Below, one piece after another: positions 8,923 to 17,598 of a stretch of DNA of 64,000 nt; position 1 is the stretch's first letter; each line of letters opens with the position of its first letter. Position numbers and translations under genes: made by a program. This DNA comes from Marinobacter sp. LA51 (GTDB lineage: Bacteria; Pseudomonadota; Gammaproteobacteria; Pseudomonadales; Oleiphilaceae), in contig NZ_AP028070.1 in assembly GCF_030297175.1 (NCBI RefSeq), positions 3,038,001 to 3,102,000 of the forward strand. Direction: 5' to 3'. Under the pieces are notes generated by a model. The model was given only the letters and a program-made list of their open reading frames with translations. It searched no databases and had not been told where the DNA came from.

Positions 8923-10386
8923 TTAATGACGCGGCAGCGACAGCACCACTTGCAGGCCACCCGTGGGCCGGTTGCTGATGTTCAGGTCACCACCATGATT
9001 CTGGGCAATGTTGCGGGCGATGCCCAGCCCCAGGCCGTGGCCCTGTCGATGAGCTTGATCCAGGCGGTAATAGGGTTCGAAAATACGCTGGAGTTCAGCC
9101 TCCGGAATGCCGGGGCCGTGGTCATCCACCCGAATCACCAGTTGCTCCGCTGTGTCATCGAGCTGCACCTGCGCCCGCTCACCGTATTTGATGGCATTGT
9201 CCACCAGGTTGCCCAGGCAGCGGCTCAATGCCAGGGGCTTACCCCGATAGGGCTGGCATTCGCCACTGATTTTCAGTAATTCGGTGCCATTGGTGCGATA
9301 AGCCTCCGCCATCCGGTCCAGCATCCGCCCGACATCCACCGGCTCCACGTTCTCATGAATGTCCGTGTCCTTGAGAGACTGCAAGGCGCCTTTCACCAAA
9401 AGTTCCAGCTCCAACAGGTCGGCTTCCAGTCGCTCCCGCATGGGTTCGTCGTCAATCAGATCGATGCGCAGGCGCAGACGGGTAATCGGTGTTTTCAGAT
9501 CGTGGGAGATGGCGCGAAACAACTGTTCCCGGTCACTCAGGTAATTTTGCAGCCGCCGGCGCATGGTATTGAAACTGCGGGTGACGGCGACAATCTCGGC
9601 ACTGCCCTGCTCCTTCAGTGCCGGCTGGTCATCGTCCAGGGGCAGATCCCGGGTGGCCTTCGCCAGCTTGCGCAGCGGCCGTGTTTGCTGACGAATCAGC
9701 CACGCCAGTACCGGGAACAACACCCCGATCATGACCGCCAGGAAAAACACCTGCTGCCCCGGCACTCCCTCGTCTTCCAATGAGACATAGGGCGCTGGCA
9801 GCGGCGATGCCAGGTACAGCCAGTCATCCTCGGCTACCTCAATCTGCATCACCAGTACCGGTGGATTCAAGGGCTCAAGGGTCAGCGAATAATGGGCCCA
9901 GGATGGAGGCAAGGCGTCGAGCGGCAGTTCGGTATTGAGAATGCGCAGGTCATCCGGGCTCACAAACTCGACATGCAGGTTGCTGTCCCTGCCCAGACGA
10001 CGCCGCAGCACGGAACGGACTTCGTCGGTGGCCAGTTGTTTCAGTTCGGTCTCCGGCAAAGGCTTCATATCGATGCGCTTGTTATTCAGCGACACGAAGA
10101 AACGGCTGCCACCCATGTTGCGCAGCTGGTCCAGCACGATGTGCCGGTATTCCAATGGCAGCGAATTAAAGAACTGAGCCGTGGCCGCGGCCGATTGCGC
10201 CAGATTGCGGGTGGTCACCACCAGGCCTTCTTCCCGCTGGGTTTTAAACGCGCCAACCCAAGCCATACTGGAAATAACCTGGGCCGTGGCCATGGCCAGC
10301 AGGGTTAACAACAACACCCGGCCAAGCAGCGACGACGGAATCCAGCGCCGGGGTTTGCGCCAGAGTGAGAATTCACTCGAAGGCAT
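8923..10386 (-). CDS. gtrS: Sensor histidine kinase, GtrS/GltS type
   Basis: A 487-residue membrane sensor kinase. The first membrane span lies near residues 21-45, followed by a periplasmic sensor domain of about 165 residues and a second span near 212-231. A HAMP linker, the HisKA phosphoacceptor site ISHDLKTP with His295, and an HATPase_c domain (NLVDNAIKYG, DDHGPGIP, GHGLGLGIA) follow. It overlaps the response regulator gene by 14 bases. In Pseudomonas, GtrS senses 2-ketogluconate or 6-phosphogluconate and controls glucose uptake through GltR; the adjacent gts genes support the same circuit here. The ligand is inferred from family knowledge only. Confidence 0.85.
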   Translation of the reverse strand: MPSSEFSLWRKPRRWIPSSLLGRVLLLTLLAMATAQVISSMAWVGAFKTQREEGLVVTTRNLAQSAAATAQFFNSLPLEYRHIVLDQLRNMGGSRFFVSLNNKRIDMKPLPETELKQLATDEVRSVLRRRLGRDSNLHVEFVSPDDLRILNTELPLDALPPSWAHYSLTLEPLNPPVLVMQIEVAEDDWLYLASPLPAPYVSLEDEGVPGQQVFFLAVMIGVLFPVLAWLIRQQTRPLRKLAKATRDLPLDDDQPALKEQGSAEIVAVTRSFNTMRRRLQNYLSDREQLFRAISHDLKTPITRLRLRIDLIDDEPMRERLEADLLELELLVKGALQSLKDTDIHENVEPVDVGRMLDRMAEAYRTNGTELLKISGECQPYRGKPLALSRCLGNLVDNAIKYGERAQVQLDDTAEQLVIRVDDHGPGIPEAELQRIFEPYYRLDQAHRQGHGLGLGIARNIAQNHGGDLNISNRPTGGLQVVLSLPRH

Positions 10387-11089
10387 GATTCACCGTGGCC
10401 GCCAGCAGGTAACCTGCACCACGCACCGTCTTGATCAATTTCGGATCTTTACCCTGGTCACCCAGTTTCTGCCGTAACCGGCTGACGGCAACGTCGACCA
10501 CCCGGTCCAGCGGCGTGGATTCACGGCCGCGGGTAACTCCAGAAATGGTGTCACGGTCCAGCACCTCATTCGGATGGCTCAGAAACAGCTGCAACAGCGC
10601 GAAATCGGCACCAGAAATAGACACCTTGCTGCCCTGCTCGTCGATCAGGTCGTGGGTCAGGGTGTCCAGGCGCCAGCGGTCGAACACCACGTACCTCGGG
10701 TTCTCAACCCGGGCAAATTGAGCCCGGCGCAACAGTGCCTTGATCCGGGCCTGCAGTTCCCGGGCACTGAACGGTTTGGCCAGGTAATCGTCGGCGCCGA
10801 TCTCGAGCCCAACTACCCGGTCGGTCTCATCGGAACTGGCGGTGAGCATAATAATGGGCACTTGGGAATGTTCGCGAACCTCCCGGCACAAGGTGAAGCC
10901 ATCGTCACCGGGCATCATCACGTCCAGCACGATCAGGTCGATCGAAAAGCTTTTGAGGTGCGCCCGCATCTGGTCGCCGTCTTCCGCGGTATGGATGCCG
11001 TAGCCAACCCGGGACAGATGCTCGTGAAGCAGCTCTCGGATGGAGGCGTCATCATCGACCACGAGAATCGATGCTTTGGTGTCGGTCAT
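10373..11089 (-). CDS. gltR: OmpR-family response regulator, GltR type
   Basis: A 238-residue response regulator with a receiver domain (acidic pocket VDDD at residues 11-14, phosphoacceptor Asp56 in LIVLDVMMPG, the KPF lysine near 106) and a C-terminal winged helix that binds DNA (VDVAVSRLRQKLGD, then TVRGAGYLL). I chose the ATG at 11089, giving MTDTKASILVVDDD; a longer in-frame reading to 11170 has no support. It is transcribed first, with the GtrS kinase overlapping its 3' end. Family precedent is control of the gts glucose transporter and sugar catabolic genes. Repeats that could be its operator were not recognised. Confidence 0.86.
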   Translation of the reverse strand: MTDTKASILVVDDDASIRELLHEHLSRVGYGIHTAEDGDQMRAHLKSFSIDLIVLDVMMPGDDGFTLCREVREHSQVPIIMLTASSDETDRVVGLEIGADDYLAKPFSARELQARIKALLRRAQFARVENPRYVVFDRWRLDTLTHDLIDEQGSKVSISGADFALLQLFLSHPNEVLDRDTISGVTRGRESTPLDRVVDVAVSRLRQKLGDQGKDPKLIKTVRGAGYLLAATVNHAFE

Positions 11090-11213
11090 GGTCTGGTCGT
11101 TTGTTGTTGTCGTTGAAGTGTGCGCCACCTTAGCAGATCTGCACTTCCGTTGGCCTGACTTTCGGCCCAAGAGTGCCGCCGGATATGGGCTCTGCCGGTT
11201 TCAGGGGCCAAGT

Positions 11214-12902
11214 TTAAGGAGGTCCAATTTCGCAGGCCAGCACCAGGGCCCAGAATTCCGAAAAGTCATTCACCACCACATCGGGCTTGTCGGGGTGTTT
11301 GTGGGTGCCAGGGAAGATGCGATTGAGCCAGGGCTGATCCCACTGGGCCCCGTTGAAAAACACCGAGGTCATGCCGGCCCGTTTCGCCGCGATCACATCG
11401 GTGGTGCTGTCACCCACGTACCAGACGCTGGGATCGGGCGGATAATCCAGCTTCTGCACCGCCAGCAGCAACTGGTCAGGATGGGGTTTGCGCAGCGGGG
11501 TGTCGTCACCACAGACATCGACATCAAACAGATGGGTCCAGCCGGTTTCCTCCACAGCCGCCAGCTCATGCTCAAAGAACTCCCGGTCCCGATTGGTAAT
11601 CACGCCCACTTGCCGATGCAGCCGACGCAGCCCTTCGAGCACCTCCCGCACCTTGGGCTCGAACGCCTTCACCGTGCCGAAATGGTTACGGTAGTGAAAA
11701 TTGAACGCCCGGTGGGCAACCTGCTTGGCTTCCTGATCATCACCAAACAGTACCTCGAAAATATCCGTCCGGGAGATTTTCCGGTCCGCCTTCACCTTCG
11801 GATGCAGGCGCGCAAACTCGCGCACATAGGCCACCAGCCGGGCATCTTCCGGGGTTTTGCTGTCCTCAGGGGACACCATTCGCCCCATCAGGTCCAGTTT
11901 GTGAAAATCCGGCAGCATGTCATCTACAGCGTGGTACATGGCATCCAGGGTATCCACCAGGGTGGCGTGCCAGTCGAACAGCACCACCGACGGCCGGATG
12001 AGCTTGACCACCGCCGGATGCCAGTCGGCCTCCACCCGGGGTTCCGGCCGCTCCGGTGGCGGAAAGGGTTTCGGGCGCACTTCGGCGGGGGCCTGGCGAA
12101 AGGCCTTGGGCTGACTCCGTTCCAGCAGCGCCAGCAAGTCCAGCAGATCCTCAAAACTGTCAAGGACGGCCGAGGGCGCATCCCGGTAGGAGAACCAGCT
12201 GTCGATGCGCTGCGGCTCCCAACAGGCGCCGTTGTAAAACACACCGGCGACTCCGGCACGGTTGGCAGTCAGCATGTCGACGTAGCTGTCACCGACATAC
12301 CAGGCGCGGCCGTCTGCCGGCAGCCCCAACTTATCCAGGGTTTTGAGAATCACTTCCGGGTCGGGCTTGTACTCGGTGACATCATCGGCGCACACGGTGG
12401 CGTCAAACAGATGCTGCCAGCGGCCCTCGTCCACGGTCACCAGTTCCTTGTCGAGAAACTCCCGGTTCCGGTTGGTGGAGACCGCCAATTTGATGCCCAT
12501 GGCCTTGAGCGCCGACAGGTACTCGTAGGCCCCCGGCTGAAACGGTTTCACCTTGCCGAAGTAACGGCGATAGGCCTCGTTGTAGGCTTTGTGGGCAATC
12601 AGTTTGGCGTCCCGATCCTCGCCGAAAATGGCGTTAAAAATATCGGTGCGGGAGACCCGGCGTTCGGCCAGAATCCGTGGGTGCAGGCGGCGGAAGATAC
12701 GGATATAGCGAACCAACCGGGCATCGTCCGGGGTCCGGCATTTCGCCTCTGGCAGCAGCCGCTCCACCAGGTTCAGGTCTTCCAATTGCGGCAGCATGTC
12801 CTCCATGGCGCTGAACATGGCATCGTGGGTGTCTACCAGTGTGCCGTGCCAGTCAAAGATCAATACCGAAGGCGCCGCGATGGAGTCGCTGAATCGGGCC
12901 AT
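11214..12902 (-). CDS. Tandem-duplicated HAD-superfamily protein
   Basis: A 562-residue cytoplasmic protein made of two homologous HAD domains, about residues 11-229 and 303-522, joined by a proline-rich linker. The halves align almost end to end: FDWHGTLVDTHDAMF with FDWHATLVDTLDAMY, VSRTDIFNAIFGEDRDAK with ISRTDIFEVLFGDDQEAK, and WYVGDSYVDM with WYVGDSTTDV. In both halves the nucleophile Asp (17 and 310), a motif-II Thr in STNR or ITNR, a motif-III Lys (KPDP, KPHP) and the motif-IV GDS..D are kept, but motif I reads D-W-H where most HAD phosphatases have D-x-D, so the usual acid-base Asp is His. The ATG at 12902 has GGAGAG upstream. The substrate is unknown; phosphatase or phosphonatase-like chemistry is possible. 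Confidence 0.8.
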   Translation of the reverse strand: MARFSDSIAAPSVLIFDWHGTLVDTHDAMFSAMEDMLPQLEDLNLVERLLPEAKCRTPDDARLVRYIRIFRRLHPRILAERRVSRTDIFNAIFGEDRDAKLIAHKAYNEAYRRYFGKVKPFQPGAYEYLSALKAMGIKLAVSTNRNREFLDKELVTVDEGRWQHLFDATVCADDVTEYKPDPEVILKTLDKLGLPADGRAWYVGDSYVDMLTANRAGVAGVFYNGACWEPQRIDSWFSYRDAPSAVLDSFEDLLDLLALLERSQPKAFRQAPAEVRPKPFPPPERPEPRVEADWHPAVVKLIRPSVVLFDWHATLVDTLDAMYHAVDDMLPDFHKLDLMGRMVSPEDSKTPEDARLVAYVREFARLHPKVKADRKISRTDIFEVLFGDDQEAKQVAHRAFNFHYRNHFGTVKAFEPKVREVLEGLRRLHRQVGVITNRDREFFEHELAAVEETGWTHLFDVDVCGDDTPLRKPHPDQLLLAVQKLDYPPDPSVWYVGDSTTDVIAAKRAGMTSVFFNGAQWDQPWLNRIFPGTHKHPDKPDVVVNDFSEFWALVLACEIGPP

Positions 12903-13051
12903 ACACTCTCTCCGTAGGAAACTGCTCGAACCGGCCTTGAAATCCGTCCCCATGACGGTAAGACTCGGAGGGCTCTGACAAAAAAGATAACCCGTGCCAG
13001 GGAAACTTGCACACTACTCGCTCACTACTTGTTCACTACAGAGTGCGCTCT

Positions 13052-13912
13052 ATGTCTGCCGCCGGCTATTTACTGCCCTACGATTTTTCGCCACTGACCG
13101 TGTTCAGCTTCGCGGCCGTGCTGGGCCTGTACGGTATAGCCCTGCTCCGGATGCCGGCAGCCGAGCGCCCGGGGCCACTTCGTATCGTCACCTTCGTGCT
13201 CGGAGTGATGCTCTGCTACACAGTGATGCAGACCCGGTTCGATTATTATTCCCAGTACATGTTCTTCGTGCACCGCGGCCAGCACCTCATTCTTCACCAC
13301 CTGGGGCCAATCCTGATTGCCCTGTCCAACCCCCTGCCCATTGCCCGCTACTGGTATGGCTTCGCCGGCCCCGGCAGCCGCCGTCTGCTTGCCCCACTAG
13401 GCTGGCTGTACCGGCTGCTGCAACAACCGGCCATTGCTGCATTTCTGTTTGTCGGCCTGATCTTCTTCTGGCTCTGGCCACCAATCCATTTCGACGCCAT
13501 GCTCAGCCGGCAACTGTACTGGCTGATGAACTGGAGCATGCTGCTCGATGGCCTGCTGTTCTGGTGGCTCATTCTGGATTCGCGTTTGCCGGCGGTCAGT
13601 GATGCCTTAGGGTACGGCAAGCGCATCCTGTTGCTGGCACTGGTGGCAATACCACAGATGATTCTCGGGGCCTGGATCGTGTTTTCCCGAGGCATGGTGT
13701 ACGACGTGTACGAAGTCTGCGGCCGCGCCTGGCCGATGCCGCCGGAAACCGACCAACTTCTGGGCGGGCTGCTGACCTGGATTCCGCCGGCGATGATGAG
13801 CATCGTCGGCATCCTGATCATTCTACGCCGCGCCATGCATGAGGACGGAGGGCAATCTAATCGCCAATCTCGTCAATCTCGCCAACCAATAACAGAAGGA
13901 TCAACCCCATGA
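13052..13912 (+). CDS. CtaG_Caa3-type cytochrome c oxidase assembly protein
   Basis: A 286-residue multi-pass membrane protein of the CtaG_Caa3 family, associated with copper delivery to and assembly of cytochrome c oxidases. About seven hydrophobic spans are visible. The conserved FFVHRGQHLILHHLGPIL segment near residues 72-90 carries four histidines typical of the family. Start choice is the ATG at 13052; an upstream TTG at 13007 is in frame but has no better ribosome site. It overlaps the SCO-type gene by ATGA, so the two are co-translated and probably act together on an oxidase copper centre. No oxidase structural gene is present in the window. This family is unrelated to Cox11, which has also been called CtaG. 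Confidence 0.82.
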   Translation: MSAAGYLLPYDFSPLTVFSFAAVLGLYGIALLRMPAAERPGPLRIVTFVLGVMLCYTVMQTRFDYYSQYMFFVHRGQHLILHHLGPILIALSNPLPIARYWYGFAGPGSRRLLAPLGWLYRLLQQPAIAAFLFVGLIFFWLWPPIHFDAMLSRQLYWLMNWSMLLDGLLFWWLILDSRLPAVSDALGYGKRILLLALVAIPQMILGAWIVFSRGMVYDVYEVCGRAWPMPPETDQLLGGLLTWIPPAMMSIVGILIILRRAMHEDGGQSNRQSRQSRQPITEGSTP

Positions 13913-14541
13913 TGCCACTGCGCCTGCCTCTGGCCCGGCTTCGCCCTGCCGCTCTGTTCGTGCTGGTGTGGTCGCTCTCGCTGATACTGACCGGCTGCCT
14001 GGGCGACGAGGAGAATTGGCACGGCAAAGACATCAGCGGGCTGATGCCGGAGCTGGAGTTCAAGCTGACCGGCACCTCCGGCAATCCGGTGACCGAAACC
14101 GACTCGGCGGGCCAGATCCGCCTGGTTTATTTTGGCTTCACCTCTTGCCCGGACGTTTGCCCAGCCACCCTGAGTGGTTTGCGCACCGCCATAAAGCAAA
14201 TGCCTGACGATCTGCAGGGAGAAGTCACCACCCTGTTTGTCAGTGTCGACCCGAACCGGGACACCCCGGAACGCATCGCCAGTTACGTCAACTTCTTCGG
14301 CCAGGGCGTGGTAGGACTAACCGGTGAGGAAGCCACCCTGCGCGAATTCACCAAGCGTTACCGCACCACCTTCGGTTATGACCAACCGGATACCGAGGGT
14401 AATTACCAGGTCTCCCACAGTGCGGCGGTGTACGTGTTCGATGGGGATGGCGATGCCCGTCTGCTGCTCCGGCCAGGCCTCTCCACCGAGCAGATCAGTG
14501 AAGACCTGACCACCCTTGCCGCCGAATCTGCGCGCTCCTGA
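13909..14541 (+). CDS. SCO1/SenC-family copper chaperone lipoprotein
   Basis: A 210-residue SCO1/SenC protein. A lipoprotein signal (LILTGC, lipidation at Cys30) should anchor it in the membrane facing the periplasm. The copper site is Cys80-x3-Cys84 in TSCPDVC, with the third ligand His170 in VSHSAAVYVFD, in a thioredoxin-like fold. The family inserts or reduces the Cu(A) centre of cytochrome oxidase subunit II. It starts inside the stop of the CtaG-type gene, forming a two-gene assembly unit. All ligands are intact, so it should bind copper. Confidence 0.92.
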   Translation: MMPLRLPLARLRPAALFVLVWSLSLILTGCLGDEENWHGKDISGLMPELEFKLTGTSGNPVTETDSAGQIRLVYFGFTSCPDVCPATLSGLRTAIKQMPDDLQGEVTTLFVSVDPNRDTPERIASYVNFFGQGVVGLTGEEATLREFTKRYRTTFGYDQPDTEGNYQVSHSAAVYVFDGDGDARLLLRPGLSTEQISEDLTTLAAESARS

Positions 14542-14616
14542 GCTATCGCCTGACAGATCTCCAGCCGCGGCAGGCGCGTATGTGTTGTCTACTGTCAGGA
14601 GATCTGGACCACCCTC

Positions 14617-14760
14617 GTGCACAAGAAACCAAACCTGCCGACCAAAACCTGCCCGGTGTGCCAGCGCCCGTTTGCCTGGCGCAAAAAGTGGGCCCGGGAC
14701 TGGGACAATGTGCGTTACTGCAGTGAGCGCTGCCGGCGCAGCCGGAGCCATGGCCAGTGA
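14617..14760 (+). CDS. DUF2256 small zinc-ribbon protein
   Basis: A 47-residue basic protein starting with GTG. Two cysteine pairs, TCPVCQRPF and YCSERC, form a likely zinc ribbon, with a Trp-rich basic segment ([13 protein letters not shown]) between them. This is the DUF2256 pattern. Genes of this family are very often next to photolyase or cryptochrome genes, and here its TGA overlaps the GTG of the photolyase (GTGA), so the two are translationally coupled. Its function is not known; assistance to the photolyase or nucleic acid binding is conceivable. Being so short it is easily missed in annotation. Confidence 0.85.
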   Translation: MHKKPNLPTKTCPVCQRPFAWRKKWARDWDNVRYCSERCRRSRSHGQ

Positions 14761-16280
14761 CGACCGTAGTGTGGTTCAAGCGGGACCTTCGCACCCGCGA
14801 TCATGATCCGTTGGAGGCCGCGGCCGCGCTCGGTGAACCGGTCATTCCACTTTACGTGGTCGAGCCCGAGTACTGGCAACTGCCCGACACCTCCGCCCGC
14901 CAGTGGGCATTCATTGAGGAGTCGCTGACCGATTTGCGCCGCCAGCTCCGGCACCTCGGCGCCGACCTGCTGGTGGTGACCGGGTTGGTCAAACAGACCC
15001 TGGAACGTTTGAACTCGGCCTACGACATCCAGCGGGTATTCTGTCATCAGGAAACCGGTGGCCAGTGGACGTTTGATCGCGACCGGGACGTTGTCGGCTG
15101 GTGCCAGGAGCAGGGCATCGACTTTCGGGAATGGCAGCAGTTCGGTGTAGTTCGCCGCCTGCAGGATCGGGATCTGTGGGACAAGGCCTGGTCGCAGCTG
15201 ATGCGCCGGCAGCCGACACCCGCGCCGGCTGGCTTGACCACGCCGGATGGTCTGACGGGTTTTGCCAATGCGCCCGGTGGCCTGCCCTTGGCCGATTCCG
15301 CCCCCTGCCCGGAACGGCAGGCCGGTGGCAGTCAACGCGGCGACAAACTGCTGGCCTCTTTTCTGGAACGCCGCTGCGTCGGCTATCAATACAACATTTC
15401 CAGCCCGGTCAGTGCCGTGCGCGCTTGCTCCCGGTTGAGCCCGCACATTGCCTATGGCACGGTCAGTTTACGGGAAATCTACCAGGGCGCGAAAAACACC
15501 GGCCAGCACCCCAGCAGCCTGCCCCGAAAACAGCGCAGCCTGACTAGCTTTCGCTCCCGGCTGCATTGGCACTGCCATTTCATCCAGAAACTGGAGGACG
15601 AACCGGAACTGGAATTTCGCGCCATGCACCGGGAGCTGGAGGGCTTGAAGGCGGGCCCCGGCAAATCCGAACGACTCCAGCGCTGGCAGGAAGGCCAGAC
15701 CGGCTGGCCCCTGGTGGACGCCTGCATGCGAGCCCTGCACCACACCGGTTGGATCAACTTTCGCATGCGCGCCATGCTGATGGCAGTAGCCAGCTACCAG
15801 CTTTGGCTGCACTGGCGCGACCCGGCATTGCACCTGGCCCGCCAGTTCACCGATTTCGAACCGGGCATCCATTACCCACAGGTGCAGATGCAGTCCGGAC
15901 TTACCGGTATCAACGCTCTGCGCATCTACAACCCGGTATTGCAGAGCCAGAAACTGGACCCGGACGGTGAATTTATCCGGCGCTGGCTGCCGGAGCTGCA
16001 GGGCGTTCCGGTGGACCTGATCCATACACCCTGGCTGATGACGCCGGCCCAGAAAGATCGCTACGGCGGCAACACCTACACCCTGCCGGTGTGCGACCAC
16101 GAACAGGCCGCCCGGGCGGCACGCAAGGCCATCGGCGAGTTCCGCAAGCAGCACGTTTCCCACACCGAGACCGACCGCGTGCTGCAGCGACACGGTAGCC
16201 GCAAGGGACCTGTTCAAAGACGCCCATCGGTTCCGCGAAAAGCAGAAGATGACGCGGACCAGCTATCCTTGTTCGATTAA
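14757..16280 (+). CDS. Cryptochrome/photolyase family protein (deoxyribodipyrimidine photolyase-like)
   Basis: A 507-residue protein with an N-terminal photolyase alpha/beta domain ([16 protein letters not shown]) and a C-terminal FAD-binding helical domain. The FAD and DNA-lesion region is seen as [20 protein letters not shown] near residue 320 and the stretch [15 protein letters not shown] that follows, as in class I-like photolyases and cryptochromes. The start is GTG, overlapping the DUF2256 stop. The C-terminal tail of about 50 residues is basic and ends DADQLSLFD. It probably repairs cyclobutane dimers, complementing the (6-4) photolyase encoded 10 kb earlier; a photoreceptor role is the alternative. 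Confidence 0.85.
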   Translation: MTTVVWFKRDLRTRDHDPLEAAAALGEPVIPLYVVEPEYWQLPDTSARQWAFIEESLTDLRRQLRHLGADLLVVTGLVKQTLERLNSAYDIQRVFCHQETGGQWTFDRDRDVVGWCQEQGIDFREWQQFGVVRRLQDRDLWDKAWSQLMRRQPTPAPAGLTTPDGLTGFANAPGGLPLADSAPCPERQAGGSQRGDKLLASFLERRCVGYQYNISSPVSAVRACSRLSPHIAYGTVSLREIYQGAKNTGQHPSSLPRKQRSLTSFRSRLHWHCHFIQKLEDEPELEFRAMHRELEGLKAGPGKSERLQRWQEGQTGWPLVDACMRALHHTGWINFRMRAMLMAVASYQLWLHWRDPALHLARQFTDFEPGIHYPQVQMQSGLTGINALRIYNPVLQSQKLDPDGEFIRRWLPELQGVPVDLIHTPWLMTPAQKDRYGGNTYTLPVCDHEQAARAARKAIGEFRKQHVSHTETDRVLQRHGSRKGPVQRRPSVPRKAEDDADQLSLFD

Positions 16281-16302
16281 CACGCCCGAAGAAAGGTCTA
16301 CC

Positions 16303-16794
16303 TCAGTCCTGATATTGCTGCTGCTCATGCCGGAGCATCTGTTCCATCATCAGTTGCATCTGATTCATTCGATCTTCCATCCGCTGCATCCGTTGATCGA
16401 CACTCGTGCTCTCAGACTTGTTGGAACGATTACTGGCACCAGACGGGTTATTCATCATGCCCTGTCTGTGATCGTCGTCCATCATGCCGTGACCTCGTCC
16501 CCCCATCATCCCAGGCCCCATCATTCCCTGGTGCATTAATTCCATTTGCTCTCTCATAGCCTCCCGATGCTCTCTCATTAGACGCTCTCGCTCGTCCTGT
16601 GAGCCGACCTCTGGAACTTGTCCCATCATGTTGTCCATTCTTGACCAGTTTCGATGCATCTGCTCCATCTGTTGCGGGCTCATCATCATACCCGGTCCGT
16701 GTCCCGACGAAGGCCCGTCACTACCATGGGCAAAGCCCAAAGTTGGAGCCAACACCAAGAGAACCAGTGCTATAAACGGTTTCATTAAGATCAT
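16303..16794 (-). CDS. Methionine-rich periplasmic protein, probable copper-related
   Basis: A 163-residue secreted protein with no recognised enzymatic domain. A signal peptide (IALVLLVLAPTLGFAHG) is followed by a mature part with about 27 methionines and eight histidines, in runs such as GPGMMGGRGHGMM, then a helical tail with Met at close spacing (QRMEDRMNQMQLMMEQM). Met/His-rich secreted proteins of this kind bind Cu(I) or Ag(I) in cop, cus and pco systems. The ATG at 16794 was chosen because GGGGGA lies seven bases upstream; the first in-frame start at 16830 is a TTG without support. A perfect FNR/ANR box lies about 100 bases upstream. Copper binding is inferred from composition. Confidence 0.7.
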   Translation of the reverse strand: MILMKPFIALVLLVLAPTLGFAHGSDGPSSGHGPGMMMSPQQMEQMHRNWSRMDNMMGQVPEVGSQDERERLMREHREAMREQMELMHQGMMGPGMMGGRGHGMMDDDHRQGMMNNPSGASNRSNKSESTSVDQRMQRMEDRMNQMQLMMEQMLRHEQQQYQD

Positions 16795-16888
16795 TAGAAA
16801 ATCCCCCAGTGTCGCTGCAGTTGTCTTCAATCATTAGACGCCAGAATACTGAACTGGAGCTGAAATTATGCGGCAGACTGAGGTAGGC

Positions 16889-16902
16889 TTGATCTATATC
16901 AA
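16889..16902. promoter_or_regulatory. FNR/ANR box
   Basis: TTGATCTATATCAA is an exact match to the FNR/ANR consensus TTGAT-N4-ATCAA. It lies about 100 bases upstream of the Met-rich gene and about 150 upstream of the merR-type gene. With the minus-strand CATAAT at 16865-16870 it could form a class II activated promoter for the Met-rich protein; the spacing from the box centre to that hexamer is slightly shorter than the classical value. Confidence 0.7.
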
Positions 16903-17048
16903 GTGCGGCCGACTAGGACGCCTGCGCGCTCCCCAGCCGAACATTTCCCGGTGCGATCGTTGTCCAGACCATCCGGGAAAACCATGGTGAGAGCGCTCAG
17001 CTCCTGACACCGGAGAATCACACTCTCAAAACACGAGCCCTGGACCGG

Positions 17049-17513
17049 ATGTCTATGAAAATTGGCGACATTTCGAAGCGTGCCAACATCTCTGTTGAAA
17101 CCGTTCGATACTATGAAAAGATCGGCCTGCTACCTGAACCTGACCGCACTGCCAGCGGCTACCGGTCTTATCGCCAAGCCCACCTCGATCGTCTGTTGTT
17201 CATCAAGCGCTGCCGGAACCTGGATATGGCGCAAAACGAAATTCGCGAACTGATCCGCTTAGCCGAGAATCCGGAGGCGGATTGCGCTGGCGTGGATACA
17301 TTGCTAGCCAAACATCTCCACCACGTTCGCGAACGAAGGCGGGAACTTGCCAGCCTTGAGCAAACGCTGGAGAAACTTCAGAAAGCCTGCACGGAAGGCC
17401 GGACGGTCCAGGAATGCGGCATCCTTGAAGGCCTTTCGACCGAGTTCGAAGATCTTGAAACCTCCAATACACACAATCATGTGCCTGGCACCCATGGTCA
17501 GGGCCACGGCTGA
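17049..17513 (+). CDS. MerR-family metal-responsive regulator, PbrR/CadR type
   Basis: A 154-residue MerR regulator. The N-terminal winged helix-turn-helix (KIGDISKRANISVETVRYYE) is followed by the dimerisation helix and a metal loop. Cysteines near residues 79, 116 and 125 (ADCAGVD; KACTEGRTVQEC with nine-residue spacing) match the Cys78/113/122 pattern of Pb(II)/Cd(II)-responsive PbrR/CadR proteins. The His-rich tail (THNHVPGTHGQGHG) is also CadR-like. ATGs at 17049 and 17055 are both possible. It faces the same way as the CDF transporter gene, whose promoter at 17538-17568 carries a MerR-type dyad, so that gene is the likely target. The inducer may be Pb, Cd or Zn. Confidence 0.85.
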   Translation: MSMKIGDISKRANISVETVRYYEKIGLLPEPDRTASGYRSYRQAHLDRLLFIKRCRNLDMAQNEIRELIRLAENPEADCAGVDTLLAKHLHHVRERRRELASLEQTLEKLQKACTEGRTVQECGILEGLSTEFEDLETSNTHNHVPGTHGQGHG

Positions 17514-17537
17514 GTGATGACTTGCCAGAAATACCCG

Positions 17538-17568
17538 TTGACTCTGTAGTAACTACAGGGTTTTAACT
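17538..17568 (+). promoter_or_regulatory. MerR-type promoter with 19-bp spacer upstream of the CDF gene
   Basis: A -35 hexamer TTGACT (17538-17543) and a -10 hexamer TTAACT (17563-17568) are separated by 19 bases, the over-long spacing that MerR activators correct by untwisting DNA. The spacer holds an imperfect dyad, CTCTGTAGTAACTACAGGG. The whole layout resembles the pbrA promoter bound by PbrR. The regulator encoded just upstream is the likely ligand. Confidence 0.82.
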
Positions 17569-17598
17569 GAGTGAAAATTTCAGCAGGAGGTTTTCATC

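Noticed and set aside
13007..13051. N-terminal extension of the CtaG-type protein from a TTG
   Set aside because: The 15 extra residues are not membrane-like and there is no better ribosome site than for the ATG at 13052.
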